Positions 17,955-27,009 of a stretch of 64,000 nucleotides of DNA are shown here, one piece after another. The notes under the pieces are model-generated. The model saw only the letters and a program-made list of their open reading frames with translations. It had not been told where the DNA came from and did not search any database. A program made the translations under genes and the position numbers. Origin of the DNA: Methanosalsum zhilinae DSM 4017 (GTDB taxonomy: Archaea; Halobacteriota; Methanosarcinia; Methanosarcinales; Methanosarcinaceae); assembly GCF_000217995.1 (NCBI RefSeq), contig NC_015676.1:1781708-1845707 (forward strand), in the 5' to 3' direction. Each line of letters starts with the position of its first letter. Position 1 is the first letter of the stretch.

Positions 17955-18692
17955 TCAGTCGGATTCGATCCTTGGTGCCAGAAGATAATTAGCAGTGCCT
18001 CCTCCATTGGCAATAACAAAATTGAGCTTTATAGGGAAATCACGGCCGATATTTATTTCGACCTCATTGGATTTGGATGCAGGTTTTACAATATCTCCAA
18101 GGTAATCCAGTGAGAACATTGACCTTGCATCCCCTGGCTTCATATCAATCAGCTGGTCACGGGTCATGTCAATGCGCACCTTATCAGTATCACCTTCAGC
18201 TTCCATATAGAATATCTCATCCTCAATTCCCAGAAGTATGTGATCACTGATCTTCTCTGCAGCCTTTATAGCCTTTCTAAGTTCATTTCCATTGAGAATG
18301 ACCTGGGCAGGAAGCTCAAGCTGGGGAATGCGTGGTTCTGATCGAATGGTTGAGGGGTCAAGAAGGGACAGGGTATAGGAAAACCCACCTATCCGGATCT
18401 CCATTTTCTGGGTATCCTCCCTCAGTTCCAGTTTAACAGTTTCGTTTTTCTCAGCCACACCCATGATATCATTGATCTTGGTAAGATCCATACCTACTTC
18501 AGATTCAGTTGCCTCGAATTCCTCAAATGCTCCGGATTCCAGGTTAAAACTTACCATAGCTACATTCGCCGGGTCAACTGCCTTTACCGAAATCCCGTCC
18601 GGGGATATCCTGAACCTCGCTTCATCAACAAGTACAGACAGTATTTCAATGGAGTCCTTCAGAAGAGATGCGTCAATTGTTGCCTTGAACAT
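17955..18692 (-). CDS. pcn: DNA polymerase sliding clamp (PCNA)
   Basis: 245 residues, the exact size of an archaeal PCNA. It starts MFKATIDASLLKDSIEIL and holds the two-domain clamp fold. It ends with the NYLLAPRIESD tail, the usual C-terminus that follows the partner-binding pocket. It encircles DNA as a homotrimer and tethers polymerases, FEN1 and ligase. It is followed by priL. It is separated from tfs by 84 bp with AT-rich promoter-like sequence near 18735-18765. Confidence 0.96.
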   Translation of the reverse strand: MFKATIDASLLKDSIEILSVLVDEARFRISPDGISVKAVDPANVAMVSFNLESGAFEEFEATESEVGMDLTKINDIMGVAEKNETVKLELREDTQKMEIRIGGFSYTLSLLDPSTIRSEPRIPQLELPAQVILNGNELRKAIKAAEKISDHILLGIEDEIFYMEAEGDTDKVRIDMTRDQLIDMKPGDARSMFSLDYLGDIVKPASKSNEVEINIGRDFPIKLNFVIANGGGTANYLLAPRIESD

Positions 18693-18776
18693 ACCGATTC
18701 TCCGTCAAATAATTTGAATTCTTACCTGATAGTATCGATCACAATATATAAAGTTCTTTATGTGATACTGGTTCCA

Positions 18777-19091
18777 TCAGTCATACTCTCTCCATGTGTA
18801 ATGACATTTTGTACACTTGAAGAACCTGGTCTCGGATTCATCTGCAGAACGCAGTTGCCTGAGCCACCAGTATGCTGTATTGTTACCACATTCCGGACAC
18901 CTGACACTCGTTGTAGGCAATCCCACATCAGTATCCCCTTCAAGCACTGTAACTTCACGTTCATCACGGGCGGTCTTTGTTATAAGATCTTTCTCATCTG
19001 TGGTGCTCTGCTTTTTGTAGCCGCATTTCTTGCATTGCATTACACCATCTTTTGGATACATTATACTCTTACATTTTGGACAGAATTCCAT
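18777..19091 (-). CDS. tfs: Transcription factor S (TFS, RPB9/TFIIS-like)
   Basis: 104 residues from ATG 19091 ([13 protein letters not shown]). A start three codons earlier exists, but the Shine-Dalgarno GGATGAT is correctly spaced only for this one. There are two zinc ribbons: an N-terminal one with CPKC and CKKCG, and a C-terminal TFIIS-type one with [21 protein letters not shown] and FKCTKC. The acidic Asp-Glu pair that rescues stalled polymerase (SADESET) is present. TFS stimulates RNA cleavage by archaeal RNA polymerase. Its start overlaps the end of the NUDIX gene upstream, suggesting cotranscription. Confidence 0.95.
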   Translation of the reverse strand: MEFCPKCKSIMYPKDGVMQCKKCGYKKQSTTDEKDLITKTARDEREVTVLEGDTDVGLPTTSVRCPECGNNTAYWWLRQLRSADESETRFFKCTKCHYTWREYD

Positions 19092-19485
19092 AGATATCAT
19101 CCTTTGCGTCGTCTATTATTCTGGAATGGTCAAATGCCAGATCTGGCAGTTCATCAACACTGAACAGGCCAGTCTCTTCTGCATCCGAGCCGGCCTGCGG
19201 GATTCCTTCAGCCTCTGTGAGGTAGCTAACAGAGACAGTATGACCTCTGGGATCCCGGGAGGGGTCTGAATATACACCTATTAATTTAAGGATATTTACA
19301 CATAGTCCGGTCTCTTCAAGTGCTTCACGCACAACAGCATCTTCCACAGTCTCTCCTACCTCCACAAAACCACCGGGCAGGGCATATTTATCTTTAAACG
19401 GAGGATTTTTCCTCTTAATAAGTACAATCTTTCGGTTTAAGATTATTACGGCATCTACGGTCAGTTTTGGAGTTACTGGAGTCAT
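19069..19485 (-). CDS. NUDIX hydrolase (ADP-ribose pyrophosphatase-like)
   Basis: About 138 residues from ATG 19485 ([16 protein letters not shown]). The ORF opens at 19506, but the TATA element at about 19518-19525 would place transcription start near 19495, making the later ATG more likely. The NUDIX box [23 protein letters not shown] is complete (residues about 38-60 of this frame), with the Glu metal ligands in REALEETG. The family cleaves nucleoside diphosphates linked to another moiety. The pattern [12 protein letters not shown] favours ADP-ribose or a related housecleaning substrate, but that is inference. It overlaps tfs by 23 bp. Confidence 0.88.
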   Translation of the reverse strand: MTPVTPKLTVDAVIILNRKIVLIKRKNPPFKDKYALPGGFVEVGETVEDAVVREALEETGLCVNILKLIGVYSDPSRDPRGHTVSVSYLTEAEGIPQAGSDAEETGLFSVDELPDLAFDHSRIIDDAKDDIYGILSKM

Positions 19486-19514
19486 ACAACCAAAAATTAA
19501 ATACAATGGCTAAG

Positions 19515-19545
19515 TATATAAGTGAGTACCTATGATAGGGTGCAC
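19515..19545. promoter_or_regulatory. Shared TATA element of the NUDIX-tfs and artA transcription units
   Basis: The short sequence CTAAGTATATAAGTGAG (about 19512-19528) reads as a TATA box on both strands. It lies about 25-30 bp before each divergent start (19485 minus and 19551 plus). The spacing fits archaeal TBP/TFB promoters. The assignment is by eye. Confidence 0.5.
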
Positions 19546-19550
19546 AGGAT

Positions 19551-20381
19551 ATGCTAGAAAACTTATTATGGATTGCCGTTGCCCTGATGCTGGTCTCAGC
19601 GGTCAGCCCGAAGAAGGCTCGTACAGGTAAGCTTATCGGAGGAGCTGGCTGGGGATTCTTTTCAGTTCACTGGTTGTACCAGCCAGTCTATTATGCAGGC
19701 ATCAATGACTATTTCAATGTAGTACTCACAATACTGCTGGCAATATTCTGTATATTTGTTGCCTATATGATGGCAGTCAGGGAATACATCCATGATGAAA
19801 ATGTCAATTCAAAAGTATCAGTTGACGTAACACATATGGCAACAGCTGCAACTGCAATCGGGTCACTGATGTACTTCCCCTTTGCCCAGATGCAGTCCAT
19901 GGATGTGTGGTTAATATCAATTGTAACTGATCATACGGTATGGGCACTGCAACTCCTGGGATATCCTGCAGTTCTCACCTCATGGGATATCATCAATCTC
20001 AATGAATACAGTGTAAGAATTGTACTCGCATGCACAGCAATTGAGAGCATTGCCCTGTTCACCGGTCTGATTCTCTCGGTCAGGGCACCGGCCATAAGGC
20101 TGGTTTCTGCGTTCCTGGTATCAGTACCTGTCATCTATGTATTAAATATCGCAAGGAACGTCTTTGTTACCGTTGCATATGCAGGACAATGGTTTGGACC
20201 AAACAGTTTTGAGATTGCCCACCACTTTGTAGCAAAAGCCGGATCTGTGATCGCCCTGTTAATAATAGCCTACATGGTCCTGAAAATACTACCTGAACTT
20301 ATTGAGCTGATAGACGGACTTAGGGAAATGGGTACAGAACAATTACAGATCATTTTCAACAGAATATCAGGAAAACAGTAA
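19551..20381 (+). CDS. artA: Archaeosortase A (PGF-CTERM protein-sorting enzyme)
   Basis: 276 residues, about eight membrane helices. The archaeosortase/exosortase signature is complete: LACTAIES with the candidate nucleophile Cys161, NIARN with Arg202, and a later FEIAHHFVAKAGS segment with His224/225. ArtA removes the C-terminal PGF-CTERM helix of exported proteins and links them to a membrane lipid. The next two genes encode ether-lipid serine head-group enzymes, the same partnership described genetically for Haloferax ArtA with PssA and PssD. A candidate substrate in this window is the protein at 37320-38738, which ends with PGF, a hydrophobic helix and a Lys. Confidence 0.93.
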   Translation: MLENLLWIAVALMLVSAVSPKKARTGKLIGGAGWGFFSVHWLYQPVYYAGINDYFNVVLTILLAIFCIFVAYMMAVREYIHDENVNSKVSVDVTHMATAATAIGSLMYFPFAQMQSMDVWLISIVTDHTVWALQLLGYPAVLTSWDIINLNEYSVRIVLACTAIESIALFTGLILSVRAPAIRLVSAFLVSVPVIYVLNIARNVFVTVAYAGQWFGPNSFEIAHHFVAKAGSVIALLIIAYMVLKILPELIELIDGLREMGTEQLQIIFNRISGKQ

Positions 20382-20383
20382 AA

Positions 20384-21010
20384 ATGGTTGCCAGAGGATC
20401 ATTTTCTTGGATTGCAGCTGCTGTGACAATTACAGCTGCTGTGGCTATTATTGCATATACCACACAGATGAGCGCTGCAAAATATGCAACCGCAAGCTCA
20501 CTTTCAGCAACAGCGTTCTTTCTGTGGTTTTTCAGGGATCCAAAAAGACGCACACGTATATGTAACAATTGTCTGATAGCCCCGGCAGACGGCCGGATAA
20601 TTGATATAAGGAACAGAAAGATCTGCATCTTTATGAACATCCACAATGTCCATGTCAACCGTGTCCCCATATCCGGCAGGGTAGTAAATATAGAGTACAA
20701 AAAGGGTGGATATTTACCTGCTTTCTGCAAGGATTCTGAAAGGAATGAAAGATGTGAGATCACACTGGAAACTCCTCATGGAGAGATCACAGTTACCCAG
20801 ATAGCAGGTACTCTTGTACGCAGGATCGTATCCTATGTGCAGATAGATGATAAAGTGATCCAGGGGCAGAAAATCGGAATGATCAAATTCGGGTCAAGGG
20901 TGGATGTGACAGTTCCTGAATCACTTACCATAACATGTAAAAAAGGAGACAGGGTTATTGCAGGTGAAACTGTGATTGCAAAGATGCAGGGAGTAAACAG
21001 AGGAAATTGA
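20384..21010 (+). CDS. Archaetidylserine decarboxylase-like protein (PssD)
   Basis: 208 residues. Two hydrophobic N-terminal helices (WIAAAVTITAAVAIIAY and the segment around SLSATAFFLWFF) precede a phosphatidylserine decarboxylase domain: PADGRIIDI, FMNIHNVHVNRVPISG and the late IGMIKFGSRVDVTVP. The GS pair in FGSRVD is the expected self-cleavage site giving the pyruvoyl group. The short form matches the archaeal and proteobacterial type. It converts the serine head group of the archaeal lipid to ethanolamine. It follows artA by 2 bp and abuts the CDP-alcohol transferase, forming a tight three-gene unit. Confidence 0.88.
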   Translation: MVARGSFSWIAAAVTITAAVAIIAYTTQMSAAKYATASSLSATAFFLWFFRDPKRRTRICNNCLIAPADGRIIDIRNRKICIFMNIHNVHVNRVPISGRVVNIEYKKGGYLPAFCKDSERNERCEITLETPHGEITVTQIAGTLVRRIVSYVQIDDKVIQGQKIGMIKFGSRVDVTVPESLTITCKKGDRVIAGETVIAKMQGVNRGN

Positions 21011-21694
21011 ATGAACATTATCAGGATTATCAAAGTTCCGGATATTGCAACCATTATAAATGCCCTGCTGGGTGTTTCTGCAATTTTTATGGCAATCCTG
21101 GGAAATGTCACCCTTGCACTGATAATGATACTGATGTCCTGCATAGCTGATGGTCTTGACGGCTATCTTGCACTGCACCTCGAAAGCAGCCAGATAGGAA
21201 AGTATCTGGATTCACTGGCAGACGCTATTTCCTTTGGCGTTGCACCTGCAATTATAATATTTACAATCTATGGACCTGAATACAGATTACTGATAGTATC
21301 CGTACTCCTTTTCTACATAACATGCGGCATACTCAGGCTTGCCAGATTTGATACAAAACAGTCAAAAATACCTGATTTTGAGGGAGTGCCGATAACAGCC
21401 TCTGCCGTAATGCTCAGTTCATATCTTCTCATGAGTCCGCAGTATGTCCACCCATATATTCTCATATTCCTTCTCGTTCTCCTATCCCTCCTGATGATAA
21501 CCACATACCCTTATCCAAAACTGCGGGGTACACGTTTACTTCTACCAATATCTGTAATATTTGGTCTGGTTATCATCTCAGCTGCCATATCCCATGATTA
21601 TGCTCCCATGTTTGCAGCATTACTTTTTCTGCTCATGGCACTGTACCTGGAATCACCAATAATGCAGATACCCAGAAAATACTACCGTGACTGA
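21011..21694 (+). CDS. CDP-archaeol serine phosphatidyltransferase-like (PssA)
   Basis: 227 residues, a multi-spanning CDP-alcohol phosphatidyltransferase. The signature D-x2-DG-x2-AR-x8-G-x3-D-x3-D appears in a form close to CIADGLDGYLALHLESSQIG followed by KYLDSLADAISFGVAPA. The Arg of the usual AR pair reads Leu-Ala-Leu here, as happens in PssA-type members. The SFGVAPA motif is typical of serine transferases. It makes archaetidylserine from CDP-archaeol and serine. The gene begins at the very next base after the decarboxylase stop codon. Confidence 0.85.
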   Translation: MNIIRIIKVPDIATIINALLGVSAIFMAILGNVTLALIMILMSCIADGLDGYLALHLESSQIGKYLDSLADAISFGVAPAIIIFTIYGPEYRLLIVSVLLFYITCGILRLARFDTKQSKIPDFEGVPITASAVMLSSYLLMSPQYVHPYILIFLLVLLSLLMITTYPYPKLRGTRLLLPISVIFGLVIISAAISHDYAPMFAALLFLLMALYLESPIMQIPRKYYRD

Positions 21695-21754
21695 AAGGTT
21701 TGAATACTTTCCCGGAATAATCACATGGAAAAGGCCATAACAGGTTGATCGGAT

Positions 21755-22483
21755 ATGCTCACAGAAAAAGAAATTGAAAGGTATAGTCGCCAGATCATGA
21801 TGTTTGGAGAAAAGGGGCAGGAATTACTCAGGGATGCAACTGTACTGATTGCAGGTGCAGGTGGTCTGGGGTCTCCTGTTGCGATCTATCTGGCAGCAGC
21901 AGGTATCGGGAAACTCAGGATCGCTGATTTTGACAGTGTGGAAGAAAGTAATCTGAACCGCCAGATACTGCACTGGAATCCTGACATAGGCCGAATGAAA
22001 GTCGAATCTGCCAGAGAGAAGATAGAGCAGCTCAACCCTGAGATCAGGGTCGAGACAATAAAGACCAGGATAGAGGAAAACAATATCATGAAAATTGTAG
22101 CAGATGCTGATATAATAGTGGATGCAATGGATAACTATGATACCAGATTTCTGCTAAATTCAGAGGCTATCAGAATGGAAATACCGATGGTTCACGGTGC
22201 AGTCCATGGATTCCATGGCCAGATTACAACCATAGTTCCAGGAGATACTCCCTGTCTTAGCTGCCTGTTCCCCACTTCCCCGCCAAAGGAACTATTTCCC
22301 ATTGTGGGAGCCACTGCAGGAGTCATTGGTACAATGCAGGCAAACGAGGTCATCAAGTATCTTACAGATTCAGGAAAACTGCTTGCAGGACAGATGCTAA
22401 TATGGAACGGAGCAGAGGGCAGAACAGAAGTAATAAATATCAGACCAAACCCTGCATGCACCATATGCAACCATCTCCAGTAG
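21755..22483 (+). CDS. ThiF/MoeB/HesA-family adenylyltransferase (E1-like)
   Basis: 242 residues. The nucleotide-binding motif is VLIAGAGGLGSPVAIYLAAAGIG. It continues IADFDSVEESNLNRQILH, the MoeB/ThiF pattern with the Arg finger, and DNYDTRFLLN. Two zinc Cys pairs are visible: CLSCLFP and CTIC near the C-terminus. The enzyme adenylates the C-terminal glycine of a small ubiquitin-like carrier (MoaD, ThiS or SAMP) for sulfur transfer or protein conjugation. It lacks a C-terminal rhodanese domain. Nearby moaA (15500) favours a molybdopterin role, but the partner is not in view. The next gene is mptD-like. Confidence 0.88.
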   Translation: MLTEKEIERYSRQIMMFGEKGQELLRDATVLIAGAGGLGSPVAIYLAAAGIGKLRIADFDSVEESNLNRQILHWNPDIGRMKVESAREKIEQLNPEIRVETIKTRIEENNIMKIVADADIIVDAMDNYDTRFLLNSEAIRMEIPMVHGAVHGFHGQITTIVPGDTPCLSCLFPTSPPKELFPIVGATAGVIGTMQANEVIKYLTDSGKLLAGQMLIWNGAEGRTEVINIRPNPACTICNHLQ

Positions 22484-22519
22484 AAATGAAAAAGAAAACG
22501 CATACAGGAGCTAAATAAA

Positions 22520-22876
22520 ATGACAGAATCCAGTATTACAGATCGTGACAATGCATTGTTTGAGGCCGGCATCAAGCTGGGGGCACTGTACCACCAGTTC
22601 ACAGGTTCTCCTGTGAACCTCAATACAGCAGACAGCCTTGAGAAGGCAATTTCAGAAAGCATCTCGGTACAGCCGTTTGTTCAAAGTATCACAGTATCCA
22701 TTGATAGGGATATGATACGCTCAGGGCTCAATAAGGAGTTTGGATACTGTGAACTGGAAGGAAGAATGCTGGATGTGAAACTGAGAGTGGTATATAATGA
22801 TTGCAATGTTCTGGTTGCACTCAAATATGATACTGAAATGGAATACCCTCTCATGAAAATAGAAGATGTGGAATGA
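22520..22876 (+). CDS. mptD: Dihydroneopterin aldolase, archaeal MptD type
   Basis: 118 residues. The start region DNALFEAGIKLGALYHQFTGSPVN is the hallmark of the archaeal DUF372/MptD family. That family forms 6-hydroxymethyl-dihydropterin from dihydroneopterin in tetrahydromethanopterin (sarcinapterin) synthesis and is unrelated to bacterial FolB. Later segments are conserved in length (FGYCELEGRMLDVKLRVVYNDCNVLVALKYD). It lies 36 bp downstream of the E1-like gene on the same strand and is convergent with hisC, whose stop abuts it. The pathway link to the methanogenic C1 carrier is family knowledge. Confidence 0.85.
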   Translation: MTESSITDRDNALFEAGIKLGALYHQFTGSPVNLNTADSLEKAISESISVQPFVQSITVSIDRDMIRSGLNKEFGYCELEGRMLDVKLRVVYNDCNVLVALKYDTEMEYPLMKIEDVE

Positions 22877-23977
22877 TCAGGTTTCCCGGGAGTTCAGGAA
22901 ATCAGCAAAGGCTTCCACAACCTTTCTGTTCTGCTCCTCTTTTCCAACAGTGATTCGGACAAGAGACTCACCTGCGTCCCTGAACGATGTGCAGTCACGC
23001 ACAATAATTCCTTTCTGCAGCAGATGACTGCATATCTTGGAAGCACTGTAGGGAGAAACGTCCACAAGCACGAAGTTTGCATGTGAATCATGGACCCTGA
23101 AATCAATATTTTCTTTCAGGAACATCCGACCCTTCTCAACAAGATCGATACTTCTCCTGAGATGTTCTGGATCTGAAAGTGCAGCAATACCTGCAGCAAT
23201 TGCAGCCGAACTTACATTAAATGGTGTTGCAGCCTTCATATATTGTGATTTTAGCCATTCGGGCATGATACCATATCCTATCCTCAAACCTGCCAGACCA
23301 AAGGCCTTTGAGAATGTTCTGCCAATTATCAGGTTATCATAATCACGGATCAGGTGCATCAGGTTGCGGTCAGCAAATTCAACATATGCCTCATCAATGA
23401 ACACAAATCCTCCTGTGGATTCCAGAATACGTTTCACATCCACCTCATTGATCAGGTTACCTGAAGGGTTATTGGGAGAGCACAGAAAGATCATCTTCGT
23501 ATCAGGTGTTACAGCATCAATAACTGCATCTGCATCCACCTGGAAATCTTGATCCCTTGGTACAAAAACAGGTACTCCGCCACATGCTCTGGATGCGATT
23601 TCATAATATGAGAAAGTGGGAGTGGATATGATCACCCGGTCTCCGGGATTTATTACAAGTCTTAGCAGGGAATCTATCAGACCATCCATACCAGGTCCTG
23701 AAGCCACAATATTTGATCCTGGAAGTCCTGTATATTCTGAAAGGGCTTTCACAAGCTCCCCTGCATCTGCTGAAGGATATATGCTGATATCTGATGCATG
23801 CCTGACCATTGCACTGACCGCCTTTTCTGATGGTCCCAGGGGATTTTCATTTGATCCAAGTTTGATGATCCGGTCAGGATGCAGGCCTACAAGTTCTGCA
23901 ATATCATCTATCGATCTGCCAGGCACGTATTCACTGATACTTTCAATCCCTTCCTTTATCAGCTCAGGCCTGCTCAA
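22877..23977 (-). CDS. hisC: Histidinol-phosphate aminotransferase
   Basis: 366 residues, a PLP fold-type I enzyme. [15 protein letters not shown] is the N-terminal substrate-binding motif. [26 protein letters not shown] and the PLP Lys in [18 protein letters not shown] follow in order, and the C-terminal Arg is in SLVRITVG. It transaminates imidazole-acetol phosphate in histidine synthesis. Its start overlaps the argD-like gene by 14 bp, so the two are translationally coupled. Related paralogues act in other pathways, but all motifs and the length suit HisC. Confidence 0.93.
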   Translation of the reverse strand: MSRPELIKEGIESISEYVPGRSIDDIAELVGLHPDRIIKLGSNENPLGPSEKAVSAMVRHASDISIYPSADAGELVKALSEYTGLPGSNIVASGPGMDGLIDSLLRLVINPGDRVIISTPTFSYYEIASRACGGVPVFVPRDQDFQVDADAVIDAVTPDTKMIFLCSPNNPSGNLINEVDVKRILESTGGFVFIDEAYVEFADRNLMHLIRDYDNLIIGRTFSKAFGLAGLRIGYGIMPEWLKSQYMKAATPFNVSSAAIAAGIAALSDPEHLRRSIDLVEKGRMFLKENIDFRVHDSHANFVLVDVSPYSASKICSHLLQKGIIVRDCTSFRDAGESLVRITVGKEEQNRKVVEAFADFLNSRET

Positions 23978-25139
23978 TGGTATCCACCACCGTATCGATC
24001 TGCTCCTCGGTTATAACAAATGGCGGAACCAGACGCAGTACAGAATCCGAGGTACAGTTGAGAAGTACACCATTCTCACGCCCGTATGAAACTATATCCC
24101 CGCAATCTGCACCAAGTTCAACACCGATCATAAGACCTGCTCCACGTACATCCAGAATATCATCCCTTGACATACCTTTAAGCCGGGACATGAAATACTC
24201 ACCAAGCCTGGTGCACCTCTCCAGCATATTCTCATCCTCTATTGCTCCAATGGCTGCAAGGGATGCTGCGCAGGCCAGGGGGTTTCCACCAAAGGTGGAT
24301 GCATGTTCACCTTTCCCAAAACTTATATCTTCACGGGAAGCTATGGCACCCATTGGAAAGCCGCCACCCATAGCCTTGGCCATTGTCATGATATCAGGCA
24401 GGACACCTGAATGCTGTCTGCAAAACCATGTACCTGTCCTTCCAAATCCGGTCTGCACCTCATCAAATATCAGGAGTGCATCATTCTCATCACATATCCT
24501 GCGGACCTCCTGCAGATAGCCTGGTGATGGAACATTGACACCAGCCTCCCCCTGGATCGGTTCAATAATAACAGCTGCAGTATCCTGGTCAACAGATTCG
24601 GATACGGCTTTTATATCATTGTAGGGTACAAAATCCACATTCTCAACCAGTGGCCTGAAAGGGTTTCTGTAGGCTTCCTTGTGGGTCAGGCTCAATGCTC
24701 CCATGCTTCTTCCATGGAAAGCCCCGTAGGTGGATACAAAATTCTGTCTGCCGGTTCTGGTCCTTGCAAGTTTCATTGCAGCCTCAACAGCCTCAGTACC
24801 CGAATTGCAGAAAAATATCCGGTCCATTCCGGTAATTGAGACAAGCTTTTCTGCCAGCATTGCCTGGGGAGATGTATAGTAGAGGTTGGAAACATGTATG
24901 AGCTGTTCTGCCTGGTTCTTTATAGACTCGACCACAGCAGGATGACAGTGTCCCACGTTATTGACTGCAATCCCGGCAACACAGTCTATGTACTTTCTGC
25001 CCTCAATATCAAACACCAATGAACCCTTGCCCCTGACAAGAGCAATGGGCTGGCGGGTATAGGTCTGCATCACGCAGCTAGAATCAATCTGATTAATCTT
25101 TTCAAAGTTCAGGTTCGGATCAAGAAAATCGCGTATCAA
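23964..25139 (-). CDS. argD: Acetylornithine aminotransferase (class III)
   Basis: 391 residues. Class III PLP transaminase features are [39 protein letters not shown] (PLP phosphate site), [28 protein letters not shown] and the PLP Lys in [14 protein letters not shown]. It converts N-acetylglutamate semialdehyde to acetylornithine in arginine synthesis. The start is TTG at 25139 with an AAGGTG Shine-Dalgarno 7 bases upstream. An internal Met ([12 protein letters not shown]) is a possible alternative. The gene is coupled to hisC. A lysine-pathway or GABA-type specificity cannot be excluded from motifs alone, but the length and pattern fit ArgD. Confidence 0.9.
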   Translation of the reverse strand: MIRDFLDPNLNFEKINQIDSSCVMQTYTRQPIALVRGKGSLVFDIEGRKYIDCVAGIAVNNVGHCHPAVVESIKNQAEQLIHVSNLYYTSPQAMLAEKLVSITGMDRIFFCNSGTEAVEAAMKLARTRTGRQNFVSTYGAFHGRSMGALSLTHKEAYRNPFRPLVENVDFVPYNDIKAVSESVDQDTAAVIIEPIQGEAGVNVPSPGYLQEVRRICDENDALLIFDEVQTGFGRTGTWFCRQHSGVLPDIMTMAKAMGGGFPMGAIASREDISFGKGEHASTFGGNPLACAASLAAIGAIEDENMLERCTRLGEYFMSRLKGMSRDDILDVRGAGLMIGVELGADCGDIVSYGRENGVLLNCTSDSVLRLVPPFVITEEQIDTVVDTIEQA

Positions 25140-25205
25140 TAAAAAACACCTTCCTCTTCAGTATATATTCAACCTGGTTCAAATTGCTTCAATAATACAA
25201 AAATT

Positions 25206-26138
25206 TCAGACATCCAGGTTCATCAGCTCATCCTCACTGATAACCTCAGAATGTTCACGTTCAAATACAGTACCTTTCTGTGATCTGAGTACACCATCCA
25301 CCCTGGCAGTCTCATGTATCTTAATGGAGCGGGCATTTATCTCACCCAGTATATGGCTTCCCTGACTGACATATACATCACCCCGGGATATGATATTTCC
25401 GTGTATGGAATTGTTCTCACCGATCATAGTATCCCCTACTGTACGTATACTTCCATAAAGCGTGTTATTATCACCCATTTGCAGGGACATTGCCCTGATA
25501 TTACCCACAAGCCTGCAGTTGTTTCCGATCACAGCTTTTGAAGGAACACGAATCGTATCTATGGATATCCTGGAGCCGTTTGGAATGATCATTGCCACAT
25601 CACTTACAGCCTCCATTTCATCCTCGAAAAGTTCCTCAAGTGCTCTTTCAACTTCCTCGTCCTTGCCCATCCTCAGCATTTCGCTAAGATACATGAACAG
25701 ATACGCAATCACAGGAATGGGGTTTCTTATAACGATCCAGCCCCTTGCCTCAAATCCGCCATTGATCTTAACATCATTTCCAATATCCAGGTCTCCCTTG
25801 ACCACAAGCTTGCCGTCAATTGTAACAAACTCTCCCAGATATGCATTTGAGTCTGTTCTGACAGTGCCGCCTATCTGCGACCACATATCTATCCTCACAT
25901 CTGAAGCTGTGGTTATGTTGCCGGAAAGTTTGACCCTCTCTCCCAGTATCACAGAATCTGCGATCAGTCCGTACCTGATATCTGAATGATTTCCAATAAT
26001 AATATCCCCTTCAACCACAATGGTATGTTCTTCCATTACGGTATTGTCAGGGATCACGAACGTTTTTAAGAACTCATTTTCTGTAATAGGCTCACACTCC
26101 GGCTGGGGTATAGGATTAACTATAGGATTTTTCAGCAA
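25206..26138 (-). CDS. Bactofilin-like / left-handed beta-helix polymer-forming protein
   Basis: 310 residues from a TTG at 26138; a later Met at 26036 is possible. Most of the chain is short imperfect repeats such as VEGDIIIGNHSDIRYGLIADSVILGERVKLSGNI broken by a helical insert (about residues 150-185, LFMYLSEMLRMGKDEEVERAL). The repeats recur after the insert (IGENNSIHGNIISRGDVYVSQGSHILGEI). Such hydrophobic-every-few-residue repeats make a beta-helix, as in bactofilins, and the family is widespread in Methanosarcinales. A cytoskeletal or envelope scaffold role is inference. No acyltransferase His is evident. Confidence 0.72.
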   Translation of the reverse strand: MLKNPIVNPIPQPECEPITENEFLKTFVIPDNTVMEEHTIVVEGDIIIGNHSDIRYGLIADSVILGERVKLSGNITTASDVRIDMWSQIGGTVRTDSNAYLGEFVTIDGKLVVKGDLDIGNDVKINGGFEARGWIVIRNPIPVIAYLFMYLSEMLRMGKDEEVERALEELFEDEMEAVSDVAMIIPNGSRISIDTIRVPSKAVIGNNCRLVGNIRAMSLQMGDNNTLYGSIRTVGDTMIGENNSIHGNIISRGDVYVSQGSHILGEINARSIKIHETARVDGVLRSQKGTVFEREHSEVISEDELMNLDV

Positions 26139-26207
26139 TTATTCAATATTATAATATTTTACATATATACATCACATATATACATTTGCGGCAGATCGTT
26201 GAGTGGT

Positions 26208-26636
26208 TTAGAGTATGCCCTGGCGCACATCGACTGCACCACCTTTCTCCATAACATGGACTTCCTGGGGTGTTACCAGCAGCTGACCTGTTGCCAGCAG
26301 ATTGTCAGATTCATCCACAACCAGCACTTCTTCACCAACTCTCAGGTCAGGATCGATTTCTATCACATGTTTTGCAAAGGCAGTCTTACCAGCTGATACA
26401 AAAGGAACTGCATCTGCATTTACAACCACTCTCATTCCAGGATATGAGAGATGGGAGTGCAGCAGTGCCGCACCTTTGATGCTCAGTGTGAACATTGAGT
26501 CCCGTGCCCTTACAGTTGCAATGCGCTCTCCCTGATGCAATACCTGGCGCACCCTCTTTGTTTTGGAAAACTGGAAGGAAACATCATCTTCAAAAAGAAC
26601 GCCTCCGCTTCCCTTTCCAAACTGATAGTCTGCCAT
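26208..26636 (-). CDS. PUA-domain RNA-binding protein
   Basis: About 142 residues from ATG 26636 (MADYQFGKGSGGVLF); the ORF can be extended to 26672. The C-terminal half is a PUA domain with PGMRVVVNADAVPFVSAGKTAFAKHVI, then DPDLRVGEEVLVVDESDNLLATG, a pattern found in archaeosine and pseudouridine enzymes. The N-terminal half (VSFQFSKTKRVRQVLHQGERIATVRARD) resembles the domain next to PUA in archaeal tRNA-guanine transglycosylase. No catalytic residues are present, so it is probably an RNA-binding accessory factor. The product begins about 70 bp upstream of the bactofilin-like gene. Confidence 0.75.
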   Translation of the reverse strand: MADYQFGKGSGGVLFEDDVSFQFSKTKRVRQVLHQGERIATVRARDSMFTLSIKGAALLHSHLSYPGMRVVVNADAVPFVSAGKTAFAKHVIEIDPDLRVGEEVLVVDESDNLLATGQLLVTPQEVHVMEKGGAVDVRQGIL

Positions 26637-26672
26637 TATCCTTATTCTTTTGAGATTTTTCTCTGATCGCAT

Positions 26673-27009
26673 ATCTGGTAATAGATAATATATTGTAATT
26701 AAATCCCTGTCGGTTATTTTTCATTCCATAAGCTATTTTAGCTGAAATTTGTTTAATTCTAGCAAACACCTTAAATATTATGATAAACAATGGTAATTGT
26801 AAGGAAACGGGTATAATGCGTTTGTGAATTTAAATTCCAAAGTGACTGTAACCAAGCAAACCATTCATCCCCTCAAAAATACCTGTTTCCTTTTTTCCTT
26901 ATTCTGAAATCATAAGTACTCACCAGAGCTTACTGCATCCAAAAAAATAATTGACTCTATGGATCAGGAAGGATCCTGCAGATCAAATATAGATCAAATA
27001 CTGATCTGA
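26673..27009. other. Non-coding stretch between PUA gene and rtcB
   Basis: About 340 bp with no supported gene on either strand. AT-rich promoter-like segments for the PUA gene lie at about 26680-26710 (ATTACAATATATTATC on the minus strand). A TTAAATATTATGATAAAC segment near 26770 could drive an unlisted transcript on plus. I saw no structured RNA or terminator with a clear T-run. Confidence 0.35.
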
